Source: Phytomonospora endophytica (GTDB taxonomy: Bacteria; Actinomycetota; Actinomycetes; Mycobacteriales; Micromonosporaceae). From it: a stretch of 64,000 nt of DNA. This document shows, piece by piece, positions 1 through 8,339 of this stretch. Both the position numbers and the translations under genes were made by a program. The first letter of the stretch is position 1, and each line of letters begins with the position of its first letter. The stretch is taken from positions 124,001 through 188,000 of the forward strand of contig NZ_JACHGT010000016.1 in assembly GCF_014202425.1 (NCBI RefSeq), in the 5' to 3' direction. The notes beneath the pieces were generated by a model. The model worked only from the letters and a program-made list of their open reading frames with translations. It was not told the DNA's origin and made no database searches.

Positions 1-206
1 GCGGTCAGGATCGCGTCGACGTTGCGATACGAGAGGGCCGGATCCGCCGGTCCGATGTGGACGGACTCGTCGGCCTCCTTGACGTAGGGCAAGTCCGCGT
101 CGGCCTCGGAGTGGACCGCGACGGTGCGGATTCCGAGCTTGTTGGCGGTCTTGATGATCCGGCGGGCGATCTCGCCCCGGTTGGCGATGAGCAGCGACTC
201 GAACAC
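1..206 (-). CDS. Acyl-CoA carboxylase, biotin carboxylase (alpha) subunit, N-terminus only
   Basis: The first 68 residues are visible; the rest lies beyond the left edge. The product begins MFESLLIANRGEIARRI, the ATP-grasp biotin carboxylase start shared by acetyl-/propionyl-CoA carboxylase alpha chains. The enzyme carboxylates biotin with ATP and bicarbonate for malonyl- or methylmalonyl-CoA synthesis. The GTG start at 204-206 follows AAGGTGGGGGC. The neighbouring TetR gene is transcribed in the same direction towards it, 19 bp upstream, and a TetR-type palindrome sits in the gap. Which acyl-CoA is used cannot be told from this fragment. Confidence 0.9.
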   Translation of the reverse strand, partial: MFESLLIANRGEIARRIIKTANKLGIRTVAVHSEADADLPYVKEADESVHIGPADPALSYRNVDAILT

Positions 207-216
207 GCCCCCACCT

Positions 217-228
217 TAACGGTCGTTA
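217..228. promoter_or_regulatory. Probable TetR operator upstream of the carboxylase gene
   Basis: TAACGGTCGTTA is a near-perfect palindrome whose 10-bp core AACGGTCGTT recurs at 873-882 upstream of the TetR gene. It lies about 10 bp from the carboxylase GTG start and covers the TetR stop codon, so binding would block the carboxylase promoter or ribosome site. The assignment rests on repeat and position only. Confidence 0.6.
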
Positions 229-837
229 GGTCGTCCCCGCCAGTGCTCCCAGGGTCGCCTCGCGGAGCAGGCGTGCGATGTCGGCGCGGCCGGAGTGGTC
301 CCCGGCGCCACGCTGGGTGAAGTAGGGCGTGGAGTTCATCAGGCCGAAGGCCGCGTGAGCCAGCACACGCGCCTGTTCCTGGCTCAGCTCGGAGCGCAGC
401 GCGACCAGGACGGTCACCCACTCCTCGACGTACTGGCGCTGAAGCATGCGGATCTCGCGGCGCGACTCGTCGGGAAGCCGGTCGAGTTCGTGCACGTGGA
501 GGGCGATGACGGCCGGATTCGACAGGGCGAACTCGACGTGGAACTCGACCAGCGCGTGCAGGGCCGCGCGCGGGTCGTCGGGGTTGGCCTCGACGCGCTT
601 GCGGCCCCCGTTGAGCAGGCGCTGGCTGACCGGGCGCAGGGCGGCCACGAGCATGGCCTCCTTGCCCTTGAAGTGGTGGTAGAGGGCGGGGCCGGTGACG
701 TCGACGGCGCGGCCGATGTCGTCCATGGAGACGCCGTGGTAGCCGCGGGTGGCGAACATGCGGACGGCGACTTCCAGGATCTCGTCGCGCCGGGTCCGCA
801 CGGGGGCGGCTCCGGTGTCGGTGGGAGTGCTGCTCAT
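226..837 (-). CDS. TetR/AcrR-family transcriptional regulator
   Basis: A 203-residue TetR repressor. The helix-turn-helix is near residues 35-60 (MDDIGRAVDVTGPALYHHFKGKEAML), followed by an all-helical ligand domain. ATG at 837 is chosen because the 16 extra codons upstream run through the palindromic operator at 871-884. It lies 19 bp upstream of the carboxylase gene in the same orientation. With matching palindromes before both genes, it probably represses itself and the carboxylase, perhaps sensing an acyl-CoA; the ligand is inferred from context only. Confidence 0.85.
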   Translation of the reverse strand: MSSTPTDTGAAPVRTRRDEILEVAVRMFATRGYHGVSMDDIGRAVDVTGPALYHHFKGKEAMLVAALRPVSQRLLNGGRKRVEANPDDPRAALHALVEFHVEFALSNPAVIALHVHELDRLPDESRREIRMLQRQYVEEWVTVLVALRSELSQEQARVLAHAAFGLMNSTPYFTQRGAGDHSGRADIARLLREATLGALAGTT

Positions 838-870
838 TCGGACGAGATTAGCCCTGTCCGGATTGCGGAC

Positions 871-884
871 TGAACGGTCGTTCA
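871..884. promoter_or_regulatory. Probable TetR operator (autoregulatory)
   Basis: TGAACGGTCGTTCA is an imperfect 14-bp palindrome (arms TGAAC/GTTCA) about 35 bp upstream of the TetR start. Its AACGGTCGTT core equals that at 218-227. Confidence 0.6.
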
Positions 885-894
885 CCTAGTGGGA

Positions 895-922
895 CGTGCG
901 CCGCCGGGAAAGGCGGCGCACG
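895..922 (-). terminator. Terminator after the MMPL gene
   Basis: CGTGCGCCGCC and GGCGGCGCACG form an 11-bp stem around GGGAAA, 7 bp past the MMPL stop codon. There is no clear T tract. Confidence 0.7.
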
Positions 923-928
923 TCACGC

Positions 929-3067
929 TCAGTCGCGCAGGCCTACGCGTGCGTGCAGGCGGCGCAGCGGGCCGGGTGCCCACCAGTTCGCGCGGCCCGT
1001 CAGGCGCATCGCGGCCGGCATGAGCACGCCCCGGATGAGGGTGGCGTCGACGAGAACGGCCAGGGCCATGCCGACGCCGAGCATCTGCAGGAAGACGACG
1101 TCGCCGGTGGCGTAGACGGCGAAGGTCAGCGCGAGGATCGCCGCGGCCATGGTGACCAGGGGCGCGCTGCGCTGGATGCCGCGGGCGACGGCGGCGGTGT
1201 TGTCGCCGGTGCGGTCCCACTCCTCCTTGATGCGGGACAGGAGGAAGACCTCGTAGTCCATCGATAGGCCGTAGGCGACGCAGAACATCAGGATCGGGAT
1301 GGACGGTTCGAAGGAACCCTGCGGTGTGAAGCCGATGGCCTCGGCGAGGTTGCCGTCCTGGAAGACCCAGACGAGCGCGCCGAACATGACCGACAGGGAC
1401 AGCAGGTTCAGCACCGTCGCCTTCACGGGGATGAGGACGCTGCCGGTCATCAGGAAGAGGATGAGGAAGGTCGCGATGAGGATCAGCAGCAGCACCAGGG
1501 GAAGCCGGTCGAGCATGGCGTCGCGGAAGTCGGTGAGTTCGGCCGGGTAACCGCCGACGAGGACCGCGAAGGGCGCGGCGACCGCGCGAACCTCGGCGAC
1601 CAGGCCGGTGCCGTCGCGGTCGAGGCGTTCGGCGGTCGGGACGACCGACAGCCAGGTCGCTGCACCCTTCGCGCGTGCGGGATCGCCGTCGGCGACACGG
1701 TTCCCGGCGACGAAGCGCCCGGCGGCGGAGTCGACCTGTGCGACGCCGTCGACGGTGGAGAGGGCGATGGCGTAGGCGGCGACGTCGGCGCCCGGCCCGG
1801 CGGTCGTGGTGACGATCTGGAGGGCGTCGGTCTCCTCGGCGGGGTAGGCGGCGTTCATCTGCTCGGTGACGACGCGGGCGGGCGCGTCGGCGGGCAGCGC
1901 GCGCTCATCGGGCAGGCCGAAGCGCACACCGAGGAAGGGTGAGGCGAGCAGGAGCACGACGACCAGGGCGAGCCCGCCGGTGAGCACCGGCCGGCGCATG
2001 ACGGCGGTGACGAGGCGGTGCCAGCGTCCGTCCTCAGTGGACCTCTTGGGCGTGCGCGTGACCCGGTGTCCCCACAGTCGCAGCGCGGCCGGCAGGACGA
2101 CGACGGCGCCGAGTGCGGCGGTGACGGGGACGAAGATCCCGGCGTAGGCGAAGGACTGGAGGAAGGGGAAGGGGAAGAGCAGCAGGACCGAGAGGCTGAC
2201 GGCGACGGTTCCCGCGCTGAACAGGACCGTCCGGCCGGCCTTCGCGCGGGCGGCGGAGACGGCGTCCTCAATGGACTTTCCGGCGGCGGTCTCCTCACGG
2301 AAGCGGGTGATGACGAACAGGCAGTAGTCGACGGCGAGGCCAATGCCCATGACGAGGGTCAGGTTCGCCGCGAAGGTGGAGACCTCGGCGAAGTTCGCGA
2401 CGATCCGCAGCAGGGCCAATGTGGACAGTACGGAGAGCAGACCGATACCGATGGTGAGCAGGGCCGCGACCGTCCGGCGGTAGAGCAGGAGCAGGAGGAG
2501 CAGCAGGCCCGGGAGGACGATCGCCTCGGCGAGCAGGAAGTCGCCGCGGGCGAGCTCGGCGGCTTCGCGGAAGAGCTGGTCGGCTCCTCCGACGGCGACG
2601 GTCAGTGCGGGGCCGTCGCGGTCGAAGGCCTCGGTGAGGCCGGGGAGGATCCCGGCGCGGACCTCGGTGGCGTCGCCGGGGACGTGGGCGAGGACGAGGG
2701 CGGTGGTGCCGTCGTCGCCGCGGAGGGTCGGCGAGCCGTCGGTCCAGTAGGAGCGCGCTTCGGCGACGCCGGGGTGGGCGGCCAGTTCGGCGGTGAGGGC
2801 GGTGCCGGCCGCGGCGGAGGCCACACTGTCCACATCGGAGTCGGTGGCGGTGACGAACAGGACGACGTTGGCCGCGCCGGTGCCGAATTCGGCGAGCAGG
2901 GCGTCGGCGGCCAGGCCCGCTTCGGCGCCGGGCGACTCGAAGCGGGAGAGGGTGAAGACGTTGAGGGCGCCGGCGCCGTAGACGGCCGAGGCGAGCAGGA
3001 CCAGGAGGGTGGCGATGAGCACCGCCCGGGGGCGCTTGCGTTGCGCGGCGGGACTTTCGGCGGACAT
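929..3067 (-). CDS. MMPL-family (RND superfamily) transporter
   Basis: A 712-residue membrane protein. One membrane helix near residues 15-35 precedes a large exported loop; a bundle of helices (about residues 180-370) is followed by a second loop and a second bundle, the duplicated MMPL layout of about 12 helices. Characteristic stretches include GIGLAVDYCLFVITRFREE and YGLSMDYEVFLLSRIKEEW, carrying the Asp-Tyr proton-relay motifs. The family exports lipids or drugs by proton motive force; the substrate here is unknown. Inverted repeats immediately upstream (3083-3129) suggest repression by a TetR protein, possibly the one at 3684-4313. Confidence 0.9.
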   Translation of the reverse strand: MSAESPAAQRKRPRAVLIATLLVLLASAVYGAGALNVFTLSRFESPGAEAGLAADALLAEFGTGAANVVLFVTATDSDVDSVASAAAGTALTAELAAHPGVAEARSYWTDGSPTLRGDDGTTALVLAHVPGDATEVRAGILPGLTEAFDRDGPALTVAVGGADQLFREAAELARGDFLLAEAIVLPGLLLLLLLLYRRTVAALLTIGIGLLSVLSTLALLRIVANFAEVSTFAANLTLVMGIGLAVDYCLFVITRFREETAAGKSIEDAVSAARAKAGRTVLFSAGTVAVSLSVLLLFPFPFLQSFAYAGIFVPVTAALGAVVVLPAALRLWGHRVTRTPKRSTEDGRWHRLVTAVMRRPVLTGGLALVVVLLLASPFLGVRFGLPDERALPADAPARVVTEQMNAAYPAEETDALQIVTTTAGPGADVAAYAIALSTVDGVAQVDSAAGRFVAGNRVADGDPARAKGAATWLSVVPTAERLDRDGTGLVAEVRAVAAPFAVLVGGYPAELTDFRDAMLDRLPLVLLLILIATFLILFLMTGSVLIPVKATVLNLLSLSVMFGALVWVFQDGNLAEAIGFTPQGSFEPSIPILMFCVAYGLSMDYEVFLLSRIKEEWDRTGDNTAAVARGIQRSAPLVTMAAAILALTFAVYATGDVVFLQMLGVGMALAVLVDATLIRGVLMPAAMRLTGRANWWAPGPLRRLHARVGLRD

Positions 3068-3082
3068 GTCACTCCCGATAGA

Positions 3083-3129
3083 ATGCGAGCTTGGACTCGC
3101 ATGAGGAAAATGCGAGTGATCGCTCGTAT
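3083..3129. promoter_or_regulatory. Tandem inverted repeats upstream of the MMPL gene
   Basis: ATGCGAG-N6-CTCGCAT (3083-3102) is perfect. A second copy, ATGCGAG-N6-CTCGTAT (3110-3129), has one mismatch. The second repeat begins 27 bp after the first. They look like a double operator within about 60 bp of the MMPL start. Confidence 0.6.
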
Positions 3130-3213
3130 TTTTGGCGAGGGTGACTGAGACGACGCTGAGACCGCACGTCCGCTGACGGAGGATGGCAGGGAAGCGGGGT
3201 TAGGTTTGGCGCC

Positions 3214-3639
3214 ATGGACAAGATCAACGACACCCGCGCGGTCCTGACCGCGTTCCTCACCGACCTCGGCGCCGAGGACTTCGACGCCGTCGGCGGGCAC
3301 TTCGCCGAGACCGTCGACTGGAAGGTGAACTGGCCCGAGCGCGAGCACCCGGCCACACCGTGGATCCGCGCGCGGTCGACGCCCGCTGACGCCGCCGACA
3401 ACTTCCGCGTCATCGCCGCCCACCACATCCGCGACAAGGCGGGCTTCGAACTCGACCGGATCCTCGTCGACGGCGACGACGCCGTCGTCCTCGGTGTGAC
3501 CCGGCAGACCTCCCGCGCGACCGGGAAGTCCTTCGCGGCGATGGTCGCCGTCCACATGACCGTGACCGACGGCAAGATCAGCCGGTATCACGTCTACGAG
3601 GACTCCCTCGCGGTCGCCGAGGCCCACGGCGTGAGCTGA
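3214..3639 (+). CDS. NTF2-like (SnoaL-type) protein
   Basis: A 141-residue protein with the cone-shaped NTF2-like fold pattern: an N-terminal helix (RAVLTAFLTDLGAEDFDAV), a DWKVNW strand, and a C-terminal sheet ending DGKISRYHVYEDS. Such proteins are small cytosolic ketosteroid-isomerase-like enzymes or binding proteins of varied function. ATG 3214 is the only good start. It is divergent from the MMPL gene and 45 bp upstream of a TetR gene in the same direction, so the three probably form one regulated unit. Confidence 0.75.
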   Translation: MDKINDTRAVLTAFLTDLGAEDFDAVGGHFAETVDWKVNWPEREHPATPWIRARSTPADAADNFRVIAAHHIRDKAGFELDRILVDGDDAVVLGVTRQTSRATGKSFAAMVAVHMTVTDGKISRYHVYEDSLAVAEAHGVS

Positions 3640-3683
3640 GGACGGCTACGATCCGGGCACGGCGAAGGCTGGACGGGAGCACG

Positions 3684-4313
3684 ATGAACCGGGAACGGCG
3701 CCAGGACAACCGCAAGCGGCAGGCCCGCGGCGAGCTGCGGATCGCCCAGATCCTGGACGCCGCCGCCGAGTGCTTCGGCGAGGTCGGCTTCGCCTCCACG
3801 AGCACGAACGCGATCGCGGCGACGGCCGGCATCTCGCCGGGGTCGCTGTACCAGTTCTTCGCCAACAAGGACGACATCGCCCGGGCGCTGGCCAAGCGCT
3901 ACATCAGGCTCCTCGAAGCCGCCCACGGCGAGGCCTTCGCCGACGAGGTGGCGAAACTGCCACTGAGCGACATGCTCGACCGGATCGTCGACCCGATCGT
4001 CGCCTTCAACCTCGCCCATCCCGGATTCCAGGCCCTGCTCGCCGATCCGGGCGTGCCGAGCCAGGTGTCCGAGGCCAAGAAGCCGCTGCACGCGGTGATG
4101 CTGACGCGGATCGACGCGATCTTCGGGGTTCGTGCGCCGGAGCTCGCACCGGACAAGCGGAGGCGAGGGGCGGAAGTGGCGGTGGGGATCTTCGCGGCCC
4201 TGCTGCGGATGGTGCTCGCGGCGGGACCGGCGGAACGGCCCGCACTGGTGGCCGAGCTGAAGCGGGCGGTGGGAGGGTACTTGGGGCCGCTGGTGGGGGA
4301 AGGGGCGGTTTGA
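3684..4313 (+). CDS. TetR-family transcriptional regulator
   Basis: A 209-residue TetR repressor. A basic N-terminal tail (MNRERRQDNRKRQARGELR) leads into the helix-turn-helix (TNAIAATAGISPGSLYQFFANKDD, about residues 40-65). The C-terminal helices form the ligand and dimer domain. It follows the NTF2-like gene and is the obvious candidate to bind the inverted repeats before the divergent MMPL gene. Ligand unknown. Confidence 0.85.
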   Translation: MNRERRQDNRKRQARGELRIAQILDAAAECFGEVGFASTSTNAIAATAGISPGSLYQFFANKDDIARALAKRYIRLLEAAHGEAFADEVAKLPLSDMLDRIVDPIVAFNLAHPGFQALLADPGVPSQVSEAKKPLHAVMLTRIDAIFGVRAPELAPDKRRRGAEVAVGIFAALLRMVLAAGPAERPALVAELKRAVGGYLGPLVGEGAV

Positions 4314-5508
4314 GGGGGGTGCGGTTTGAGGGGTGGGGGCTGTCGCCGGGTGCTGCTGCTGGGTGCTGTCGCCGGGAATCGCTTGGGGTGGTGGCGTACC
4401 GCTCCTGCGGAGGACGCGCCTCACGCCGGAGTGTGATGCGGATCGGCGGAACGGCGGAACGTGCGACCACGCCGGGCGCGAACGCATGGCCGGAAGTGGA
4501 ACGACGATGACGGCGGCCTGACACGCGGCCGAACGGCCTCGGCGATGCGCGGGCTCGGTTGCCGCGGCTCGCTTCGGGTGCGGCGGCAGGGTTCGGCTTC
4601 GGTTGCCGCGGCTCGCTTCGGGTGCGGCGGCAGGCTTCGGGTGCGGCGGCAGGCTTCGGGTGCGGCTTCGGCTTCGGGTGCGGCGGCAGGCTTCGGCTTC
4701 GGGTGCGGCTTCGGCTTCAGCTTCGGCTTCAGCTTCAGCTTCAGCTTCGGCTTCGGGTGCGGCGGCAGGCTTCGGCTTCAGCTTCGGCTTCGGGTGCGGC
4801 TTCGGCGGCATGGTGGTGCCGCACCTGACGTGGCGTCCACTCTTGCAGGCAGCGAGGTGAGGTCGCCCCCAACCGCGGGTGGGACTCCGCGGTCGTGCAC
4901 GCCGACGTGTGCTCGTCCGAGCGCTTCACGCGCGCGGTTGTGCGACGAAGGGCCGGGTCCGTCGCGTTGGAGACGGCGGCGCTGGAGCGGAGTGTCCGGG
5001 CGATCCGGCCGGGGTCCCGCATGCGAGACGTTCTCGCAGCACCGCACCGCGTCTGTACCTCGACGGCGGCTCGTCGGCGACATGGCCGGGGCATCGCACC
5101 CGAGGGCTCGGCATAGGACCACTGGACGCGGGCGTCGCCACGGCGGGGTGTCCGGGCGATCCGGCTGGAACTGACACGCGGGGCGCCCGGGCCGGATCGA
5201 CCCCGCCGACAGCGCGAGTCGGCGGTTGAAGCGCGACGTCGTCGTCAGGGCCGTGCTGCTGGGACATGGCATCCAGGCGTCCGGGCGATTCGGCCGGGAC
5301 CCGCGTAGGGCGTGCGAGGTACCTCGGCTTTGGCGTCACGCGCGAGTCGCCGACTCGCGCGTCGTGTCGTGGAAGCCCGCCGGAACACCGGAATGTGGCT
5401 CACCATCGGCGCGGTGGCGAGGTCTCCGGGCGATCTAGAGCCAGCAGGTGGGGCCAGCGGGTGGAGCGCTCGCGCCGAAGTGAACCTCGTTGTCAGTGTT
5501 GAGCAGGA

Positions 5509-5607
5509 CCGCCACCGCCACCGCCACCGCCACCGCCACCGCCACCGCCACCGCCACCGCCACCGCCACCGCCACCGCCACCGCCACCGCCACCGCCACC
5601 GCCACCG
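5509..5607. repeat. Hexanucleotide array, 16.5 copies of CCGCCA
   Basis: An uninterrupted 99-bp run of CCGCCA units. It creates artificial open frames on both strands (Ala-Thr, His-Arg, Gly or Val-Ala repeats), none with a start region suggesting translation. Confidence 0.95.
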
Positions 5608-6030
5608 AGAGGATGGCGAAGAGTGAGCGCGGTTGCCAGCTGCCGACGCCGGGGCCACGAGGCCACAGGCCCGCAAGCCATAGGCGTTGCGGCGGCAAGG
5701 TCACGAAGCCATGGCCAGCGGGCCACGAGGTCGCAGGGCCGCGAGCCATGCGCGGTGGAGCGGCAAGGTCACAAGGCGGTAGCGCGAAGCGGCGGGCGGC
5801 GGGCTGGCGAGCGGGCCAGCGGGCGGCGAGCCTCGGGGGCGCAGGCCCGCAAGCCATAGGCGTTGCGGCGGCATGGTCACGAAGCCGTGGCCAATGAGCC
5901 TCGGGGGCAGGCCCGCAAGCCGCAGGCGGCACGGTGGCAAGGCCACGAGGCGGTGAGCAGCAAACCGTGAGCAGCAGGCAGGGAGCGGCGGGCGGCAAGG
6001 CGCTGAGGGCGCTGGCCGCAAGCCATAGGC

Positions 6031-6110
6031 GGCACGGCGGCACGGCGGCACGGCGGCACGGCGGCACGGCGGCACGGCGGCACGGCGGCACGGCGGCACG
6101 GCGGCACGGC
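6031..6110. repeat. Octanucleotide array, 10 copies of GGCACGGC
   Basis: Eighty bases of perfect 8-bp tandem repeats. The period is not a multiple of three, so unit gain or loss would shift any frame, which argues against coding. Confidence 0.95.
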
Positions 6111-6124
6111 GGACGCCTGGCGCC

Positions 6125-6163
6125 CGGCGTCTCGCCAGGCGCCAGGTGCCAGGCGAGACGCCG
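6125..6163 (-). terminator. Terminator after the secreted hydrolase
   Basis: CGGCGTCTCGCC and GGCGAGACGCCG form a 12-bp perfect stem with a 15-base loop, 44 bp beyond the stop codon of the hydrolase at 6207. Confidence 0.6.
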
Positions 6164-6206
6164 TCACCCCCACCCCCGCCGCCGCCCCTACCCGCCCCTC
6201 CCAGCC

Positions 6207-7370
6207 CTACCCGCAGAACACGCGGTCGATGATCCGCTCGCTGTACTCCCGCATCGCCGCGATGTCCTCCATCGAGTCCCCGTGCGCGCCGGTGAACACC
6301 AGCGACACGCTCTTCGTCCCGTCCTCGGTGACGCCGCCGCGGCTGATCACGCCGATGGTGTTGCCGCCGTGGTCCCAGTAGGTGCCGCCGCAGGTGAGCC
6401 GGTTCTCGTACACGCCGAGCCCGTAGCCCGCGGCGATGCCGCCGTCGGCTTCGACGGTCGTCTTCATCTCCTCCAGTTGCCCGGGGGGCAGCAGTTCACC
6501 GGCGAAGAGTGCCCGGAAGAAGCGCCCGAGGTCGGCGGTCGTGCTGACCATGGCTCCGGCGGCGTCGCTGCGGGTCGGGTTGTAGAAGCTCGTGTCGGTC
6601 GGCGGGGTGCCGAGGTCCCACTGCTGGTAGGCGCGGGCGTAGGGCGCCGGCATGAACGGGTCGTCACCCGGCACGGTGGTGTGCCGCAGCCGCAGCGGCT
6701 CGACGATCCGTCTGTCGACCTCCTCGGCCCAGGAGCGGCCGGTCGTCCGCTCGATGATCATCCCGGCGAGGACGTAGCCGGTGTTGCTGTAGCGGAAGTC
6801 CGTGCCCGGCGGGAAGTGCGGCGGGTGCGCGACGGCCATGGCGACCAGCTCGGCGGGCTCGTAGTGGTCGAAACGATGCCGACGGAAACCGTCGTCGCCT
6901 TCCTCGATACCGCTGCCCGGGACGTCGACGGAGTAGTCGTACAGGCCGCTGGTGTGCTGGAGGAGGTCGCGGACGGTGATCGCCGATCCGTCATTGCCGT
7001 TGCCCGCGACCACCCCGGGTAGGTGCCGCTCAACGGTGTCGTCGAGCCCGAGGCGGCCCTCGGCGACCAGCTGGAGCACGACCGTCGCCACGAAGGTCTT
7101 GGTGTTGCTGGCGATCCGGAAGTGCCCGTTCGCCGGCACGGGCCGCTCGGTGCGCACGTCGGCCACACCGCTCGTCGCGGTCCACACCGTCCCGTCGGCG
7201 AGCACGACGCGGCCCTGGACGCCGATCACGCCGAGTTCGTTGAGGTGGTCGAGGTCGGCGCGGAACTCGGCGCGCGTGTAGCCGGCGGAGGCACCGGCGG
7301 GCGGTGGGGCGGCGACGGTGCCGGCCAACGCGGCCATCGCGGTGAGGGTGGTCAACAGGATCTTGGTCAT
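6207..7370 (-). CDS. Secreted beta-lactamase-fold serine hydrolase (D-Ala-D-Ala carboxypeptidase-like)
   Basis: A 387-residue exported class C beta-lactamase/DD-peptidase family protein. A signal peptide (MTKILLTTLTAMAALAGTVAA) is followed by the catalytic SxxK (S88-N-T-K91), the YxN motif (Y194-S-N196) and a C-terminal HGG triad. These are the three active-site motifs expected of an intact enzyme acting on peptidoglycan peptides or esters outside the membrane. ATG 7370 is chosen because the signal peptide starts there; the longer open frame upstream is arginine-rich and implausible. Confidence 0.88.
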   Translation of the reverse strand: MTKILLTTLTAMAALAGTVAAPPPAGASAGYTRAEFRADLDHLNELGVIGVQGRVVLADGTVWTATSGVADVRTERPVPANGHFRIASNTKTFVATVVLQLVAEGRLGLDDTVERHLPGVVAGNGNDGSAITVRDLLQHTSGLYDYSVDVPGSGIEEGDDGFRRHRFDHYEPAELVAMAVAHPPHFPPGTDFRYSNTGYVLAGMIIERTTGRSWAEEVDRRIVEPLRLRHTTVPGDDPFMPAPYARAYQQWDLGTPPTDTSFYNPTRSDAAGAMVSTTADLGRFFRALFAGELLPPGQLEEMKTTVEADGGIAAGYGLGVYENRLTCGGTYWDHGGNTIGVISRGGVTEDGTKSVSLVFTGAHGDSMEDIAAMREYSERIIDRVFCG

Positions 7371-7462
7371 GGTCCGATGGTGTCGAAAATGGACGGTTCG
7401 CGCATCGGACCAGGATCGGACTTGTGTTCTGATACCAGGGTCGGAGGTGGGCCGGTTTCGGC

Positions 7463-8275
7463 TCAGCCCCGGGTCGTAGACGCGCGGACGAACGCGGCCG
7501 GGGAGACCCCCAGCGTCGCCCGGAAGTCCCGCACGAGGTGCGCCTGGTCGCTGTACCCGAGCTCGGCGGCGAGCCGTGCCCAGTCGGTGCCCGGCCCGGC
7601 GAGTTCCACGGCCTCGTGCACGCGGTAACGCATGATCGCCCACTTCGGGCTCACACCGAGGTACTCCGCGAACAGCCGTTGCAGTCCCCGCACCGACGTG
7701 CCCGCGACGGCCGCGACCTCGTCGACCCGGCGCAACCCGCGGTCGAGTCGCACCCGGTCGACCAGTTCACCGACGCGCACGGCGACCGGGTCGACCGACG
7801 CCGGCGCCAGGCCCAGCAGGAACGCGTCGAAGGCGGCGACACGGTCGCGCTCGTCGTCGGGCCCGAGGACCCGCGCGACGGCCTCCGACGTGCCGGGGAA
7901 GACCTCGCCGAGCGGCACCTCGCGGTCGGTCAGTTCCGCCTGGTGCCCGCCGTGGAAGGCCCGGAACAGGCCCGCCCGGAACTTCGCCCCGCACACCCGG
8001 CCGACGCCTTCGAGCTTGATGGCGAACAGGTCCATGCCGATCCCGGACACCACGCAGAAGTCGCCGCGCCCCTCCATGCGCTGGAACACGACGTTCACCG
8101 ACGGGTGCGGAACCACGCGCGACTCGTAGGGCTCGTCGAGGTCCCAGTCGATGAACCAATAGTTCTCGACGTACGGCCGCAGCGCCCGGGCCGCCTCGAA
8201 ACGGCGGAAGCGGACACGCGCCATCAGCTCGCCGGGATCGACGATGCCTCGGGTGTCTTTGCGCGGACCAGCCAT
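7463..8275 (-). CDS. AraC-family transcriptional regulator
   Basis: A 270-residue regulator with a C-terminal AraC/XylS DNA-binding domain (about residues 165-265: the first helix-turn-helix VDEVAAVAGTSVRGLQRLFAE and the second LAAELGYSDQAHLVRDFR) and an N-terminal domain of the DUF6597 type (VRFRRFEAARALRPYVENYWFIDWD). ATG 8275 gives a reasonable length. It is divergent from the mycothiol-type gene at 8340, which it may control across the 64-bp gap. Inducer unknown. Confidence 0.85.
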   Translation of the reverse strand: MAGPRKDTRGIVDPGELMARVRFRRFEAARALRPYVENYWFIDWDLDEPYESRVVPHPSVNVVFQRMEGRGDFCVVSGIGMDLFAIKLEGVGRVCGAKFRAGLFRAFHGGHQAELTDREVPLGEVFPGTSEAVARVLGPDDERDRVAAFDAFLLGLAPASVDPVAVRVGELVDRVRLDRGLRRVDEVAAVAGTSVRGLQRLFAEYLGVSPKWAIMRYRVHEAVELAGPGTDWARLAAELGYSDQAHLVRDFRATLGVSPAAFVRASTTRG

Positions 8276-8339
8276 TACGGCCCAGCCTATGTCGCGTTTT
8301 TTCAAAGCGCTCCGACCCCGCCGACCTAGCCTGGAACGT

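Larger units (their letters stand above)
4314..6206. repeat. Gene-free 1.9-kb repeat-rich region
   Basis: No credible gene is seen on either strand: the open frames are low-complexity products of repeats and lack ribosome sites. It contains GGCTTC-type repeats (about 4560-4815); four spaced copies of a motif beginning TCCGGGCGAT (near 4992, 5150, 5280 and 5430); a CCGCCA hexamer array (5509-5607); a 50-bp module repeated near 5667 and 5843 with decayed copies near 5908 and 6013; and ten GGCACGGC octamers (6031-6110). The region ends in a terminator hairpin at 6125-6163. Confidence 0.75.

Noticed and set aside
4461-5174. 237-residue open frame rightward across the GGCTTC repeats
   Set aside because: Low-complexity Gly/Phe/Arg sequence with no start region and no family similarity.
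5245-6173. Long open frames across the hexamer and octamer arrays (Ala-Thr, His-Arg, Gly and Val-Ala runs)
   Set aside because: They are products of simple repeats open in all frames, without ribosome sites or recognisable domains.
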